This document shows, piece after piece, positions 36,111-47,509 of a DNA stretch of 64,000 nucleotides (its first letter is position 1; every line of letters begins with the position of its first letter). A program made the translations under genes and the position numbers. Under the pieces are notes generated by a model that was not told the DNA's origin, searched no databases, and was given only the letters and a program-made list of their open reading frames with translations. Source of the DNA: Anagrus nilaparvatae. Its lineage: Eukaryota; Arthropoda; Insecta; Hymenoptera; Mymaridae. The stretch covers positions 73,841,001 through 73,905,000 of the forward strand of contig JAKSXM010000007.1 in NCBI GenBank assembly GCA_022575985.1, read 5' to 3'.

Positions 36111-36930
36111 AAATTATGATGACATTTTTAAACCACTCGGAGGGCTTCAAGTGCACCATTTGCTCCCGAGATAACGAATTTCTAGACCTTTGGCCAAGGA
36201 TCCGTTGTTCGAACAAAAACTTGCTGGTTTTGGAAAGTCACCTGGGTGCCTCTCTTGAAACCAGGCTAAACTTTTACTCTTTATTCAACAAAGCTTTTTG
36301 AAAAAGTAACTCCCCCCCCCAAAAAAAAAAAAAAATTAAGTCACCCAGGTGACTTACATGTCGCTTACTTACATGAAACCAGGACAAATTTTATAAACTT
36401 TATTTTTTCACCATAACAAACGCATATTTCAAATAAGGCCTGTGCGAACCTGTCCAAAGAGTTGAATTTTACGGTATTTCGGCCCGAATACTAACCCAAA
36501 AGTTCCTTGGTAAGAAACTGTAATGAAATCATGAAAAATTTTAATTTTTGAGGCAGTTTTTGGGCCGAAGTACCGAAAAATTCAACCCTTTGGACAAGTT
36601 GGCTTTATTTGAAATATGCGTTTGTTATGGTGAAAAGAAAAAGTGTGTGAAATTGAACCTGGTTTCATTTAAGTCACCTGGGTGACTTAAATTTGGGAGG
36701 GGCGGTCTAGACCCCTCCCCCTCAGGACAGCGGGGCATAGGCTAAACTTTGGGTATATTATGAGAAAGCTTCGTAGAATAAAGTGTAAAAGTTTAGCCTG
36801 GTTTCAAGAGAGTCCACCAGGTGACTTTTCAAAACCAGCGAGTTTTCTGTTCGTACAATTGATCCTTGGCCAAAGGTCTAGAAATTTGTTACCTCGGTGG
36901 CAAATAGTGCTGCCTACCTAAAAAGGCTCT
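36111..36930. repeat. Nested palindromic element
   Basis: Outer arms: GATAACGAATTTCTAGACCT, CCAAGGATC and AACCAGGCTAAACTTTTAC near 36170-36290, inverted near 36780-36900. Inner arms: AGTCACCCAGGTGACTTA, ATAACAAACGCATATTTCAA and GGTATTTCGGCCCGAA (36335-36490) against their inverses at 36545-36690. The outer right arm is part of the segment duplicated at 32873. A C run followed by an A run sits at 36308-36332. Confidence 0.7.
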
Positions 36931-37355
36931 ATTTGAATAAATTATGCTACTATTTCTTTTTATTTACCTTTCAGAAAGAATAAAATTTTCAATTTTAATC
37001 TTTCCATCACGTAAAATCGCCCAAAATTCAATAAAATTAACATTGACTAATTTCCCCTATTATTGGGTTCCACTTTCTATATTATACTGCTAATAAACTG
37101 AGGTAAAAAAAGGTTTAAAAAAAATTCAGAAAAAAACTAAATAATATATGAAAATTATTTATAAAATTTATTAAATTATTAAATTTTACATTTTATATAT
37201 AGAGTATACGCAAGAAAAAATATGGAATGTTTAAAAACAAAAACTTATAATTATAATTATTATTTAAAGCTTTAATTTTAATGACAGTTTATCATAAAAC
37301 ATTAAAGTTTACAAAAGAGATTGCTTACTTTTGCTAAATTAAAATTTTTATGTTA

Positions 37356-37830
37356 TTAAAAATATTTAAGTTTAACGTATGGTGAATTATATTTTTTAGC
37401 TTCATCAAAATCAATTTGAGCTTCATTAACAGTTATAGACAAGACTTTATTTTTATGGATATTTTTCTCATCGGAAGCAAATTCAATTAATTTACCAGTA
37501 ACATTGGCACAACGACATATGTTAAGTATTTTACGAACGCTTGATTTTTTTATTAATTTGCATAATCCTTCATCCTTTATATCAGTACCATAACAACTTA
37601 AGGATTTCAATCGCGTAAAATTACTTAAAGCATTGTCTGTTACGTACATTGACGAAACAGTCAATTTCTTAAGTTTTGGAAGAAGACTTAATTCCAAAAT
37701 GCCTTTATCGGTAAATTTATCATATAAATCATCAAGTAATAAAGTTTCTAGTTTTTTGCATTGAGTTATGTATAAAAAGAAAGTATCATCTAAAAATTTT
37801 CCTTCTATTAAAAGATATTTAAGATTAGTG
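37356..37830 (-). pseudogene. F-box/LRR relic C: C-terminal part, cut by a transposable element
   Basis: The frame gives NLKYLLIEGKFLDDTFF, CKKLETLLLDDL, NKFTDKG-like KFTDKGILELSLLPKLKKL, TDNALSNFTRLKSL and KDEGLCKLI, ending NSPYVKLKYF. It aligns with about residues 345-505 of the intact gene with no internal stop. Upstream homology stops exactly where the AAATTTCCCGCTGAATC element begins (37831), and the missing F-box half is not found beyond it. It could be transcribed but lacks the F-box. Confidence 0.85.
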
Positions 37831-39998
37831 AAATTTCCCGCTGAATCCGAATCTGCCACCAGTTTTTCAAAAAAACCCCAAAGAAAACCGGAAAATTGGA
37901 AAAACTAAGAAAACTCATTTTTTTTCAAACGCAGATTTTTCATACAGTCGTAACTTTTTTTTTTTCCTAACTGGTCTTAAAATTTTTGTTTTTGTATGTA
38001 CTTTTTAATAAAAAAAAAATTTTAGCGAATATTTGCCTTTTAAGTACTTAAAAATCCATTTCAATATTTCCCATTATCACGAAATTTTTCATTTTCAATT
38101 TTCCGGATTTCCTTGTCACCTAATGAAAATTTTGACCAAATTTTTCGGATTTCTCGAAAAATTTTACTAAAGACCCCCTTTTTTGAAAAGTTTTGGATGT
38201 TTCCATAACGCTATAGAAATAAAAGCAATAGCAAAATACTGAATAACTACAAAATACGACAATGTTATAAAATAGGGTTTTTTCGTAATCTTTAATTCAA
38301 AGCTGCAACCTCGACAATAACCAAAATACTTCCAATTGGTCTCATTTTTTTCGTATAAGTGTCACCTTTCAATTCTTGTACACCGCAATTTTTTTTAATT
38401 AATTCTTTCACGGCGATAGTCAATAAACCAAACGCCTATTCTTACCCCAAAATAACCAATTTTTAAATTGCTGCCAAAATTCTAATTTTTGATAGAAATG
38501 GGTTCTGTAGGCCTTGAAAATTTTCTACAAGCACTAAGTTTCCAAAAAATTTTTACTCGTCTTTTTTCATTAAATATTTTCTAAGATATCCCCTTTTTAA
38601 AGATAAAGATTAAAATTGACTTTTTTTCAAAAACCCTAAAAATGGGACTCTGACTTTAAATTATCATATCTGCGAAACAAATAACTATAAAAAAACGAGT
38701 AAAAATTTTTTGTAAACTTAGTGCTTGTAGAAAATTTTCAAGGCCTACAGAACCTACAGAATTTTGGCAGCAATTTAAAAATTAGTCATTTTGGGGTAAG
38801 AATAGGCGTTTGTTCTATTGACTATCGCCGTGAAAGAATTAATTAAAAAAAATTACGGTGTACGATAATTGAAAGGTGACACTTATACGAAAAAAATGAG
38901 ACCAATTGGAAGTATTTTGGTTAACTGTCGGGGTTGCAGCTTTGAATTAAAGATTACGAAAAAACCCTATTTTATAACATTGTCGTATTTTGTAGTTATT
39001 CAGTATTTTGCTATTTCTTTTATTTCTATAGCGTTATGGAAACATCCAAAACTTTTCAAAAAAGGGGGTCTTTAGTAATATTTTTCGAGAAATCCGAAAA
39101 TTTGGTCAAAATTTTCATTAGGTGACAAGGAAATCCGGAAAATTGAAAATGAAAAATTTCGTGAAAATGGGAAATATTGAAATGGATTTTTAAGTAAGGT
39201 CTTAAGAGCGGTAGAATTAAAATGCAAAAAAAAAGCTAAAACTTGGAGAAAGTAAAGTAAATATAATTTAATTTTACACGTATTTTTTTTTTTTATAATT
39301 GACCGAATACTTTTTGAGAAAATAAATAAATAAAAAATAAATTAACACAGGCTCTTATGGGGAATTTTAAAAAATGAAAAAAAAGCATTTAAAATACAAA
39401 ACTTAGATATTTTTTTTTATGAGTTGATAAATAAAGTCCTAATAAATAAAAAGAGACCTTAAAATTTACAATCGACCGTCATTTTTTATGGTTTACTTAA
39501 AAAAATGTATAAAAAATTAACGTTTATTCTGCTATTGAGGTAGAGTCATTTATTATATTTTTTTATTTTTTTATTTTCTTTATAAATAATTAAATAATAT
39601 TGTTTAAATAATAAATAATTTATTTAATGCCAAAATTAAGTTAATAAAATTCATTTTTAAGCTTTAAATAGTAATAATTAAGTATTATTGAAAAAATTTT
39701 TTTATTTATTTAAAGTTGCAATCCGTATTTTTTTACATGAGTAAGACAAGGGTGCCGATAGGCAAAATTCTAACGCTCTTAAGACCTTAAAAGGCAAATA
39801 CTCGCTAAAATTTTTTTTTAATTAAAAAGTACATACAAAAACAAAAATTTGAAGACCGGTTAGGAAAAAAAAAAGTTACGACTGTATGAAAAATCTGCGT
39901 TTGAAAAAAAATGAGTTTTCTTAGTTTTTCCAATTTTCCGGTTTTCCTTGGCGTTTTTTTGAAAAACTGGTGGCAGATTCGGATTCAGCGGGAAATTT
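37831..39998. mobile_element. Large inverted-repeat element, ends AAATTTCCCGCTGAATCCGA, with nested insertion
   Basis: The left end AAATTTCCCGCTGAATCCGA and AATCTGCCACCAGTTTTTC are inverted at 39960-39998. Arms run through CCGGAAAATTGGAAAAACTA, GGATTTCCTTGTCACCTAAT and ACGCTATAGAAATAAAAG to a centre near 38620. The right arm is interrupted by the element at 39196-39788. Without that insert it is about 1.57 kb. No transposase. No clear target duplication, so the insertion may have come with a deletion. Confidence 0.85.
39196..39788. mobile_element. 593-bp element, ends AAGGTCTTAAGAGCG, nested in the larger element
   Basis: AAGGTCTTAAGAGCGGTAGA is inverted at the right end (CTAACGCTCTTAAGACCTT). 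It splits the sequence TTTTTAAGTACTTAAAAGGC, known intact from the opposite arm of the host element at 38030-38050. The interior is AT-rich with no frame. The target duplication is unclear because a few bases of the site are missing. Confidence 0.8.
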
Positions 39999-40502
39999 TA
40001 CATATGACATAGTCAAGAAAACCATTTTTCAGCTTTATTCAGAGTGATTCAGAGCGTAGAAAAAATGAAATCGAAAATTGTCATTTTTAAAAATGATTTT
40101 TTTTTAAAACCATATAAGACCGAAAAATAGCCGCCATTTTGTACCTTTTGAACCTAAAACCTTAAAATTTGGTATGGTATCATATGAACGTATACCAAAC
40201 CCAAAAAAAATACAAAAATTGAAGTATCCATTAAGGAGATGAAAAAAAATTAAGGAAAAAACTAAGAATTTAAAAATTGATTATTTATTTTTTTCTTTTT
40301 TTTTTCAATTTATAAATCATGACATTTTTTAAGAATTTATGTGAAATTATACATTTTATATGTGTTGTATATGCAGGAAAAAAAATAAAATGAAATAAAA
40401 ATAAAAAGACTTATAATTATAATTATTATTTAAAGTTTTAATTTTAATGACAAGTTCACAATAGAAATCGCTTATTTTTGCTTAATTAAAATTTTCATGA
40501 AA

Positions 40503-42020
40503 TTAAATATAATCAAAATCAACATATGGTGAATTATATTTTTTAGCTTCATCAAAATTAATTTGAGTTTTATCAACATTTATCATTAAGACTTTATTTT
40601 TATGGATATTTTTCTCATCGAAAGCAAATTCAATTAATTTACCAGTAACGTTGTCACAAAGAGCTATTTTAAGTGTTTTAAGAACGCTTGAATTTTTTAT
40701 TAATTTGCATAATCCTTCATCCTTTATATTAGAACCCTCACAAGTTAAGGATTTTAATCGCGTAAAATTACTTAAAGCATTATCGGTTATGTACATTGAC
40801 GAAACAGACAATTTCTTAAGTTTTGGAAGTAGGCCTAATTCTAATAAGCCTTTATCGGTGAATTTATTATCTGAACTATCAAGTATTAAGATTATCAGTT
40901 TCTTGCATTGAGCTATGTCTGCTAAAAAAGAATCATCTGAAATTTCTCCTTCTGTTTCAAAATATTTAAGGTTATTAAACTTAGGAAATCTTTTAATATT
41001 TTCACTTGCATATGGAATTAATGACAAATGGGTCAAATTTTGACAAGAAGAGAAAGCTTGAAAATGTATTTCATTAATATAAAAACTCTCAAAGCATATA
41101 TTTTTTAAACTGTCGTATTTTGGAAGAGCATATAACAAATTAGTTGCAGTAATTTGGCACTCAATAAATGATATGTTTTTAATTGTACAATTCTTTAAAC
41201 TGGATAAACATTCTTTATCAATAAATAATCCATGTAATTTTAAATCAGTAAGATTTTTATTTTTAGAAAACAAATTTTTTAAATTTGGAATTAAATGTTT
41301 TTCTGTTCTATCAATGCCTATTAGATACATTATTAAGCTTAATTCTTGAATTTTACAACAATTAATACTTAAAGCATTGATTATTTCGTTGAAAATATTC
41401 GCAGTAGACTCATATCCTTCGATACTGAATTTTTTGATGTTATTTAAAAAGGGAAAATACTTTTTAATACTTTCAACACTCATACATTCAGATGGTCTTA
41501 AACCTATTTTAGTGAGGTTTTTGTAAGATAAAGCTGAAAAACATTCTCCGGAAATTTTCAAATTACTAAAGTTCAAGCTTTGGAGATTACAATTTTTCAA
41601 AAATAATAATCTTAAATCAACATCAATTAAATCATGAGGAGGGTTACACATAAAATGACAAATTCTTAAAGTTTTAATTTTTCCAGAATGAGAAGCTAAT
41701 TTTCTTATAAAGCGATTACAAATTATACATTCATTTTTTGCTTTATCAACTTTATTTGAACAAGATATATCTATATATTCTAAATACTGACTGCACCTAT
41801 TTAAAATCTGATCTACAGCTTTAGCAGGAATTTTAACATTTTCGAATTTAAAATCATTCCATGTTATCTTGCATTTTTTTATGTTACTCCATGATAGTTT
41901 AGAGAGTACATTAAATCTTTTACAAACTCTCTCTAGAATTATTTTTTCTTTCACGGACACGCATTGGAAAATATTTACTAGACAGTCATCATTTAACGCA
42001 TTAATGAAACTGAGATTCAT
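40503..42020 (-). CDS. F-box/LRR-repeat protein, intact copy (505 aa)
   Basis: A single uninterrupted frame. Residues 5-45 (FINALNDDCLVNIFQCVSV, IILERVCKRFNVLSKLSW) form an F-box, the part that binds Skp1 in SCF ubiquitin ligases. The rest is a run of leucine-rich repeats (NLQSLNFSNL, NLTDLKLHGL, NLTHLSL, LPKLKKLSV, FTRLKSL), presumably the substrate-binding surface. Upstream of the ATG a TTTTCAG|GTATAAAG acceptor-like site suggests a 5' UTR intron. Three relics downstream share its C-terminus and 3' flank, so this is the surviving member of a tandem family. The substrate is unknown. The F-box/LRR call is secure; no orthologue is assigned. Confidence 0.88.
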   Translation of the reverse strand: MNLSFINALNDDCLVNIFQCVSVKEKIILERVCKRFNVLSKLSWSNIKKCKITWNDFKFENVKIPAKAVDQILNRCSQYLEYIDISCSNKVDKAKNECIICNRFIRKLASHSGKIKTLRICHFMCNPPHDLIDVDLRLLFLKNCNLQSLNFSNLKISGECFSALSYKNLTKIGLRPSECMSVESIKKYFPFLNNIKKFSIEGYESTANIFNEIINALSINCCKIQELSLIMYLIGIDRTEKHLIPNLKNLFSKNKNLTDLKLHGLFIDKECLSSLKNCTIKNISFIECQITATNLLYALPKYDSLKNICFESFYINEIHFQAFSSCQNLTHLSLIPYASENIKRFPKFNNLKYFETEGEISDDSFLADIAQCKKLIILILDSSDNKFTDKGLLELGLLPKLKKLSVSSMYITDNALSNFTRLKSLTCEGSNIKDEGLCKLIKNSSVLKTLKIALCDNVTGKLIEFAFDEKNIHKNKVLMINVDKTQINFDEAKKYNSPYVDFDYI

Positions 42021-42370
42021 GTCTTCAGTTTTGCTTCTTTGATATTTTCTTTATACCTGAAAATTTTACATATAAATTAATTGTATTATTTAAAATTATT
42101 ATTTTGAATTTTTAGAACTATAAATAAAAACTAAATAGACAAGTGGAAAATTCGTTGCCGCTGCTTAAAACAAACGATCGTTTTCTCTGTGATCCCTAAA
42201 TTGTTATTTTACCTGATCGTTATCTTGTTGTTTTATTATGGGTCAAAAGTAGAGTGTATCAATTGCCCCTAGAATTTTTATTACGGATTAGAAAATTTTT
42301 TTGATTCCATTTCTTTTATTCGAACCGGGTACTTACTATGTAGTTTCCGAGGTAGTTCCTGAAACTATTA
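42021..42370. other. Upstream region of the F-box/LRR gene
   Basis: Contains the putative 5' UTR splice acceptor near 42058. No promoter motif was recognised. Confidence 0.4.
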
Positions 42371-42443
42371 AAAAAAAATTTATAACCGGTTTGAGTAACT
42401 ACACAACCAACGAGCATGGAACATGTTCACTTATAACACTATA

Positions 42444-42628
42444 CTCAAGGAAATTCATCGCGCCATCTGCGACAAAACTGTAACAACTAATGCGTTTGTT
42501 AGCTGTCGCATATCACGTGGTACTAACTAATATTTTTGTAACATTTTTGTTGCATTAAATGCGACAGCTAACAAACGCATTAGATGTTACAGTTTTGTCA
42601 CAGATGGCGCGATGAATTTCTTTGGGAG
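42444..42628. mobile_element. 185-bp MITE with about 65-bp inverted repeats
   Basis: GAAATTCATCGCGCCATCTG, CAAAACTGTAACA and AATGCGTTTGTTAGCTGTCG are inverted on the right side (42559-42622). The small loop contains TATCACGTGGTACTAAC. It interrupts the left arm of the ACCGGTTT foldback, so it is younger. Confidence 0.85.
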
Positions 42629-42971
42629 AATTATAATAAAGTATCTACTATGTTCATAATATCAATATTTATATCCAAATATTTATATACTTAAATTTTT
42701 ATTATAGAAATCATGCTGCTTACACATCAAAGTGAAAATAATTAATTAAATTTTAAAATTGTTATTGTTTTTTAAATAATATGAAATTATTTTGTATTAA
42801 TTTTTACAATAAATTCTGCACCAAAGGTCCCTAAATCGAAAATATTCTAAATCCATTTCACCCCCTGTAAAAACGTCAATTTTTCTCCCCCCCCCCCTAC
42901 CGATTCAGACTTTTTCAGATACCCCATCCAATGAACATGCTCCATGTTAAAACAAAACGTAATACTATTTT

Positions 42972-43253
42972 AGTTCCACGGAATGGAACAGCCATCGGCC
43001 GGCTCCACTGGCTATGTCAACGTGCCTGTACGTGGAACGGGGCATTAAATTAAATAAATTGCTCAATAAATTGATATACTGAAAATAAGAAAATTTTTAA
43101 AGATAAAATTTACTTAATTCAGTAATTTCTTATAAATTAAAATTCATTTTTGAATAATATTGATTAACTATAAGATAAAAAATTTGTTATAATGTATCAA
43201 ATTTTATTCCTATTTTATTGAACCGGCCGCTGACTGTCCTATTCCACGGAACT
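42972..43253. mobile_element. 280-bp MITE, ends AGTTCCACGGAATGGAACAG
   Basis: AGTTCCACGGAATGGAACAG plus CATCGGCCGGCTCCA is matched by the inverse at 43220-43253 (CGGCCGCTGACTGTCCTATT, CCACGGAACT) with a few differences. The interior is AT-rich. Confidence 0.75.
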
Positions 43254-44426
43254 GGCCGTTACCTCATATTATATAAGTAATACGAAATATTTTTATTAGA
43301 AGTTGTTTGTGAGCTTAATTATTTTTAGACGGTATCATTTTCTTCAAAAAAAAAACGTCATTTTGAACAATCTCTTTATTGACAGACCGTCATAAAAACC
43401 ACATTAGTATTTTAAAAAACTCAAGAAACTTTTGTTTTACTTTTAACATGGAACATGTTCATTGGATGGAGTATTTGAAAAAGTTTGGCTCGGCATGGAG
43501 GGGGGTGAAAAAGTGACGTTTTAGGGGGGGGGGGGGGTGAAATGGACTTAGAATATTTCGAGGATTACTTTAAGTTTATGGACTTAGGATAATTTATATT
43601 TCAGGTATCAGGATTTATTGTAATTTCGGTTTTTGGATTTATTACTGTTATGAGTGTGCATGTTCCATGCTCGTTGGTTGTGTAGTTACTCAAACCGGTT
43701 ATAAATTTTTTTAAATACGAAAAAAAAACTTTATTTCTAAAAAATTAGGGATTGTATAAAAAAACTAACAAAAATATTAACTTATTTGAAAATGTCATTA
43801 AAATATTTTAACTGATCTGCACAGAAATATAAGTTTTAGATACACACGGATATACATAAAAAATTAATATATAATTTTCTCCAAGATTTTCCAGGAGATT
43901 TTCTCTACTTGTCGGCAATAATGACTATATTTCAATTTTGAGAGACCATCATTATTGTTCTTTGTGGAGAAAAAACATTCTGAAACTCGTATTTATATAA
44001 ATATGTATCATACCAATTGCAACTAGTCCCTCGGCACTACGCACCTCGGGCCTACAATCCGTCACATTTAACAAAATAAAAATTTCTAAGACCCGAATGC
44101 ACTATTCTGCTACGCTTAAACAATGATCTATTTTCTATGGGGAATCAAGTAAATTTGGGTTAATCGCTTGCAGATTTCTTGAAGGCAATAAAAAAAATTT
44201 TCCTCTTACTGAAAATTTTCTTTTTAGTTACTCTACAGCGCTTTCATCTTCGATTTTTGATATTCGATAATTTTTTTTTATCAAATAATAATTCATAAAT
44301 TCGAGTCTGTTCTACGCCATTTATTTGGGCACGAACTGTTTATTATTATAAATTATTATTTAATTTAAAAAAAATATCGAATATCAGAAATCGAAGACGA
44401 CAGCGCTGTAGATGAACTAGAAAAAA

Positions 44427-45056
44427 CGCTGCCAAGTGATTGGCACTATGGTTCCTCATTAACAATAGCAAAATATTTATAATGGTCTATTTTATCTAAT
44501 AAAAATTATAATTTGAGATATCAGTATTTCATAAAAAAAAGTTAAATACCGTATTTTAAAAGAAAAAAAAGCTGTGATTTAATGTTTTTTATTTAACAAA
44601 TTTGTAGAAAAAAATTTTCAATAAACTTCTTTCAATAAACACTTAAAAAAAAAACAATATTACAGATTTTTTAATTTTTTTGTTTTTTTAATTTTGAGAA
44701 AAAAATTTTGAAAAAATTAAGTTTCAGGTCCAAAAAATTACTATAAACGATATTTCTAAAACTAGTACTCTCATAGAAATCAATTAGGTACTACATCCAA
44801 AAATAAAAAAAAATAAAGTTTTTTTTGTATTTTTTGGTGAAAAAAATTTTGAGAAAAAAATTTTCAAAAAATTAGTTATCAGATTCGAGATATCGAGTAA
44901 AAATCGTACTTTCAAATATAAGTACTTTCGTGGAAATAAATGAGGTATTACATCCAAATTAAAAAAAAAAAAAAGTAGTTTGAGATTTTTTGATGAAAAA
45001 ATTTTTGAAAAAAAAATTAGGTCTTAATTTCATAATGGTTGTGAAATTTCACCGGT

Positions 45057-45112
<56 letters not shown>

Positions 45113-45220
45113 GACTTTTTTTAAAAACCGGCTTTTTAGCTTCCTGAGGTCCCAAAACGTGCTTATATGCCAAAAAATCAAAAATCAAAATCTATCACAA
45201 AGGTTCCTCTATGAGGAACC
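44427..45220 (-). mobile_element. GGTTCCTCA-family element, copy C (HINE-like), inverted
   Basis: Reading the minus strand it starts GGTTCCTCATAGAGGAACC, then GGCATATAAGCACGTTTTGG, a long CA/GT microsatellite (about 45063-45109), two to three AT-rich monomers, and ends AATGAGGAACCATAGTGCCA with the TGCCAA/TTGGCA stem and GCG. It is much shorter than copy B because it lacks most of the tandem repeats. Confidence 0.8.
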
Positions 45221-45376
45221 AAAAAATTTCGGTAAAAGGAAAATTTTTTTTATTGCTTTTTGGCTCCAGGAAATTTGCTAGCGATTTTAAGCCAAATTTA
45301 CTAGATACACAGAACTTTGGTGGAAAACAATGTACGCATTTTACATGAAATTTACATGGGCTCTTATGGGAAACAA

Positions 45377-46046
45377 TTTTTTTCGCAATTTTTCGGCAGA
45401 TAATTACAAATAACTCAAAAATAAGTGTTATTTTAAGTTAATGAAGTGTTTAAAAACCTTGAAAATTTAATATTTTTGTCATCGTTAATTGATTATCAAT
45501 ATTATAAAAAAATAATTATTCATGAACAACAAAACTTAAGTTGCGAAAAAATAAAATTTATTTAAAATTTTTAGCATGTTTAAATTAAATCATTCTGCAA
45601 AGATTAATGTTAAGATTTGCTAACAATATTACATTTTCTAAATGAATAAAAAATTTTATATTTCTCAACAAATTAACTTTTGCTGTTAATATATCTATTT
45701 GTTCAACAAGGGGAAAAAATAGGATTTGGCTTTCAATGCAGTTGTATGCACGAGTGAGCGTAGCGAACGAGCTGTGCAGACAGCATTGAAAGTAAAAATT
45801 CCTACATTTTTTCCCGTGTTCAACACATAGTTTTTCATTAAAAGCGAAAAAAAGATCGCCCGAAAGTAAGAAAGTAGATCTTTTTTGCAGCGTGTAATGA
45901 AAAATAATTATTTTTTTATAATATTGATAATCAATTAACGATGACAAAAATATTAAATTTTCAAGGTTTTTTAACACTTCGTTAACTTAATAACACTTAT
46001 TTTTGAGTTATTTGCAATTATCTGCCGAAAAATTGCGAAAAAAATC
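45377..46046. repeat. Inverted repeat with about 150-bp arms
   Basis: TTTCGCAATTTTTCGGCAGA and ATAACTCAAAAATAAGTGTT on the left are inverted at 45985-46044. Arms also share TTTTGTCATCGTTAATTGAT. The centre has a less AT-rich patch (GCACGAGTGAGCGTAGCGAA). Probably a decayed foldback element; no target duplication identified. Confidence 0.75.
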
Positions 46047-46394
46047 AATGCTACTTGAAGATTATTGAATATTCTTTATTTAATTTATACAATACATTAA
46101 TTCTCGCATTAATTCAATTTCATTTAAAAATACTTTTTAAATCTTTGATAAAAATCGTTCCCCATAACATGCAGACCAGCCATACACTATAAGAGAAAAA
46201 TTTTAATTTAATAACGTCGTACTTCCCAGTATTCCGAATCCGTTGAGTGATTAACAAAAAATTATTAATTTAACTATTAAATTATGTTAAAAATATTTTC
46301 TTTATTCATTAAATTAATTTTCCTAATATTATTCGCAAGTTTAATGATAAGTATTTTTTTATTTTACTAATTTACATTATATATGCATTGAGTC

Positions 46395-46552
46395 GCAGTG
46401 TTATAGAATAGTGTGTATATTATAGGCTATAACACGGATTATAGAAAATTAAAATTTTTAAAATCATTACTTTCCTATGATACTGGAATTTTAAGTGTCA
46501 TAGCCTACAACCCGTATTATAGCCTATAATACTAACGCACTTTTGTATTATA
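46395..46552. repeat. Imperfect inverted repeat TATTATAGGCTATAA
   Basis: TATTATAGGCTATAACACGG on the left is nearly inverted by CCCGTATTATAGCCTATAAT on the right about 110 bases later. Possibly a small degraded MITE. Confidence 0.45.
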
Positions 46553-47509
46553 GAAAAATGAAATATAAAATCGTTTTCATCATTTCATTACCATTCAATT
46601 ATTTATTTTTTATACTACCTACATAATTATATTAACTAACAATGAAATTTTTAATTGTTTTATTTTAATTATTTATTTATTTATATAAATTTAAATAATT
46701 TATCTCATTAATGGTCGATGTAAATAACAACAATAATTACTTATAAGTTGGCACAAATAATTCAAAATCAGTTCAGAATGAATTCATTTTCAAGAAAAGA
46801 GTTCAATTTGAATTCACGTGAATTCAGGAATAGATCATAAACTACTCAAGAAAAGTTCATTTTGAATTCAAAGTGAGAGTGGCTTTTGAATTCAATTTGA
46901 ACTTATTCTGAATTCGAAATGATCAACGCAATGTAATTCAAATATTTTTCAGAAAAGACAACTATACTCACAGATCGAATTTAGCATAAAAATAATAACA
47001 ATTTAGCATGAAAATAAACATTATAATCATGGAACTGGTGGTCCAAGAAAAACCTTCGGGGGCTACTTTTTATGTAAATGTATATCCGAGCTCATATTAA
47101 AATATAATTACTACATGAGAAAAAATAATTTTTTTTCTGACCTATAAATTTTAATTAATTTTTTTGTTAGTTTATTATATTATTTTGTTATAAAAAAAAT
47201 ACAGAAAAAAATAGTGGAAAATTTTTTCCTGATTTATGTTCATATTCTTGTGGCTTATATTATTTATAAATCACATTTTACTTGCGATGTCAACAATTAA
47301 CGGTAGCCACCTAGCGGAAAGAAAATTAGACTGTTTCTAAAATTTTCTATTCATTAGGCGACTAATCCTAATTTAGCTAATCATTTTTCTAGAGTTTTAA
47401 ATTAGTGGCAAATTTTTTATATTAACAATTTATATTGCAAAATTGCCCTAAACTCCAGTCAAATCGCAGGGACGAGGTTTATTTTCACTGAGCAATATGA
47501 GATTTGCTC

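Larger units (their letters stand above)
42371..43713. mobile_element. Head-to-head pair of ACCGGTTT-family arms (foldback) with two nested MITEs
   Basis: The left arm 42371-42950 starts TTTATAACCGGTTTGAGTAA and CAACGAGCATGGAACATGTT, and ends in a C run, then CATGCTCCATGTTA. The right arm 43444-43713 is its inverse, with a run of 14 G at about 43526-43540. The left arm is longer because it contains the MITE at 42444-42628. Another MITE (42972-43253) sits in the spacer. Confidence 0.75.

Noticed and set aside
45585..45977. 130-residue minus-strand frame
   Set aside because: It lies across the loop and an arm of an inverted repeat and shows no domain.
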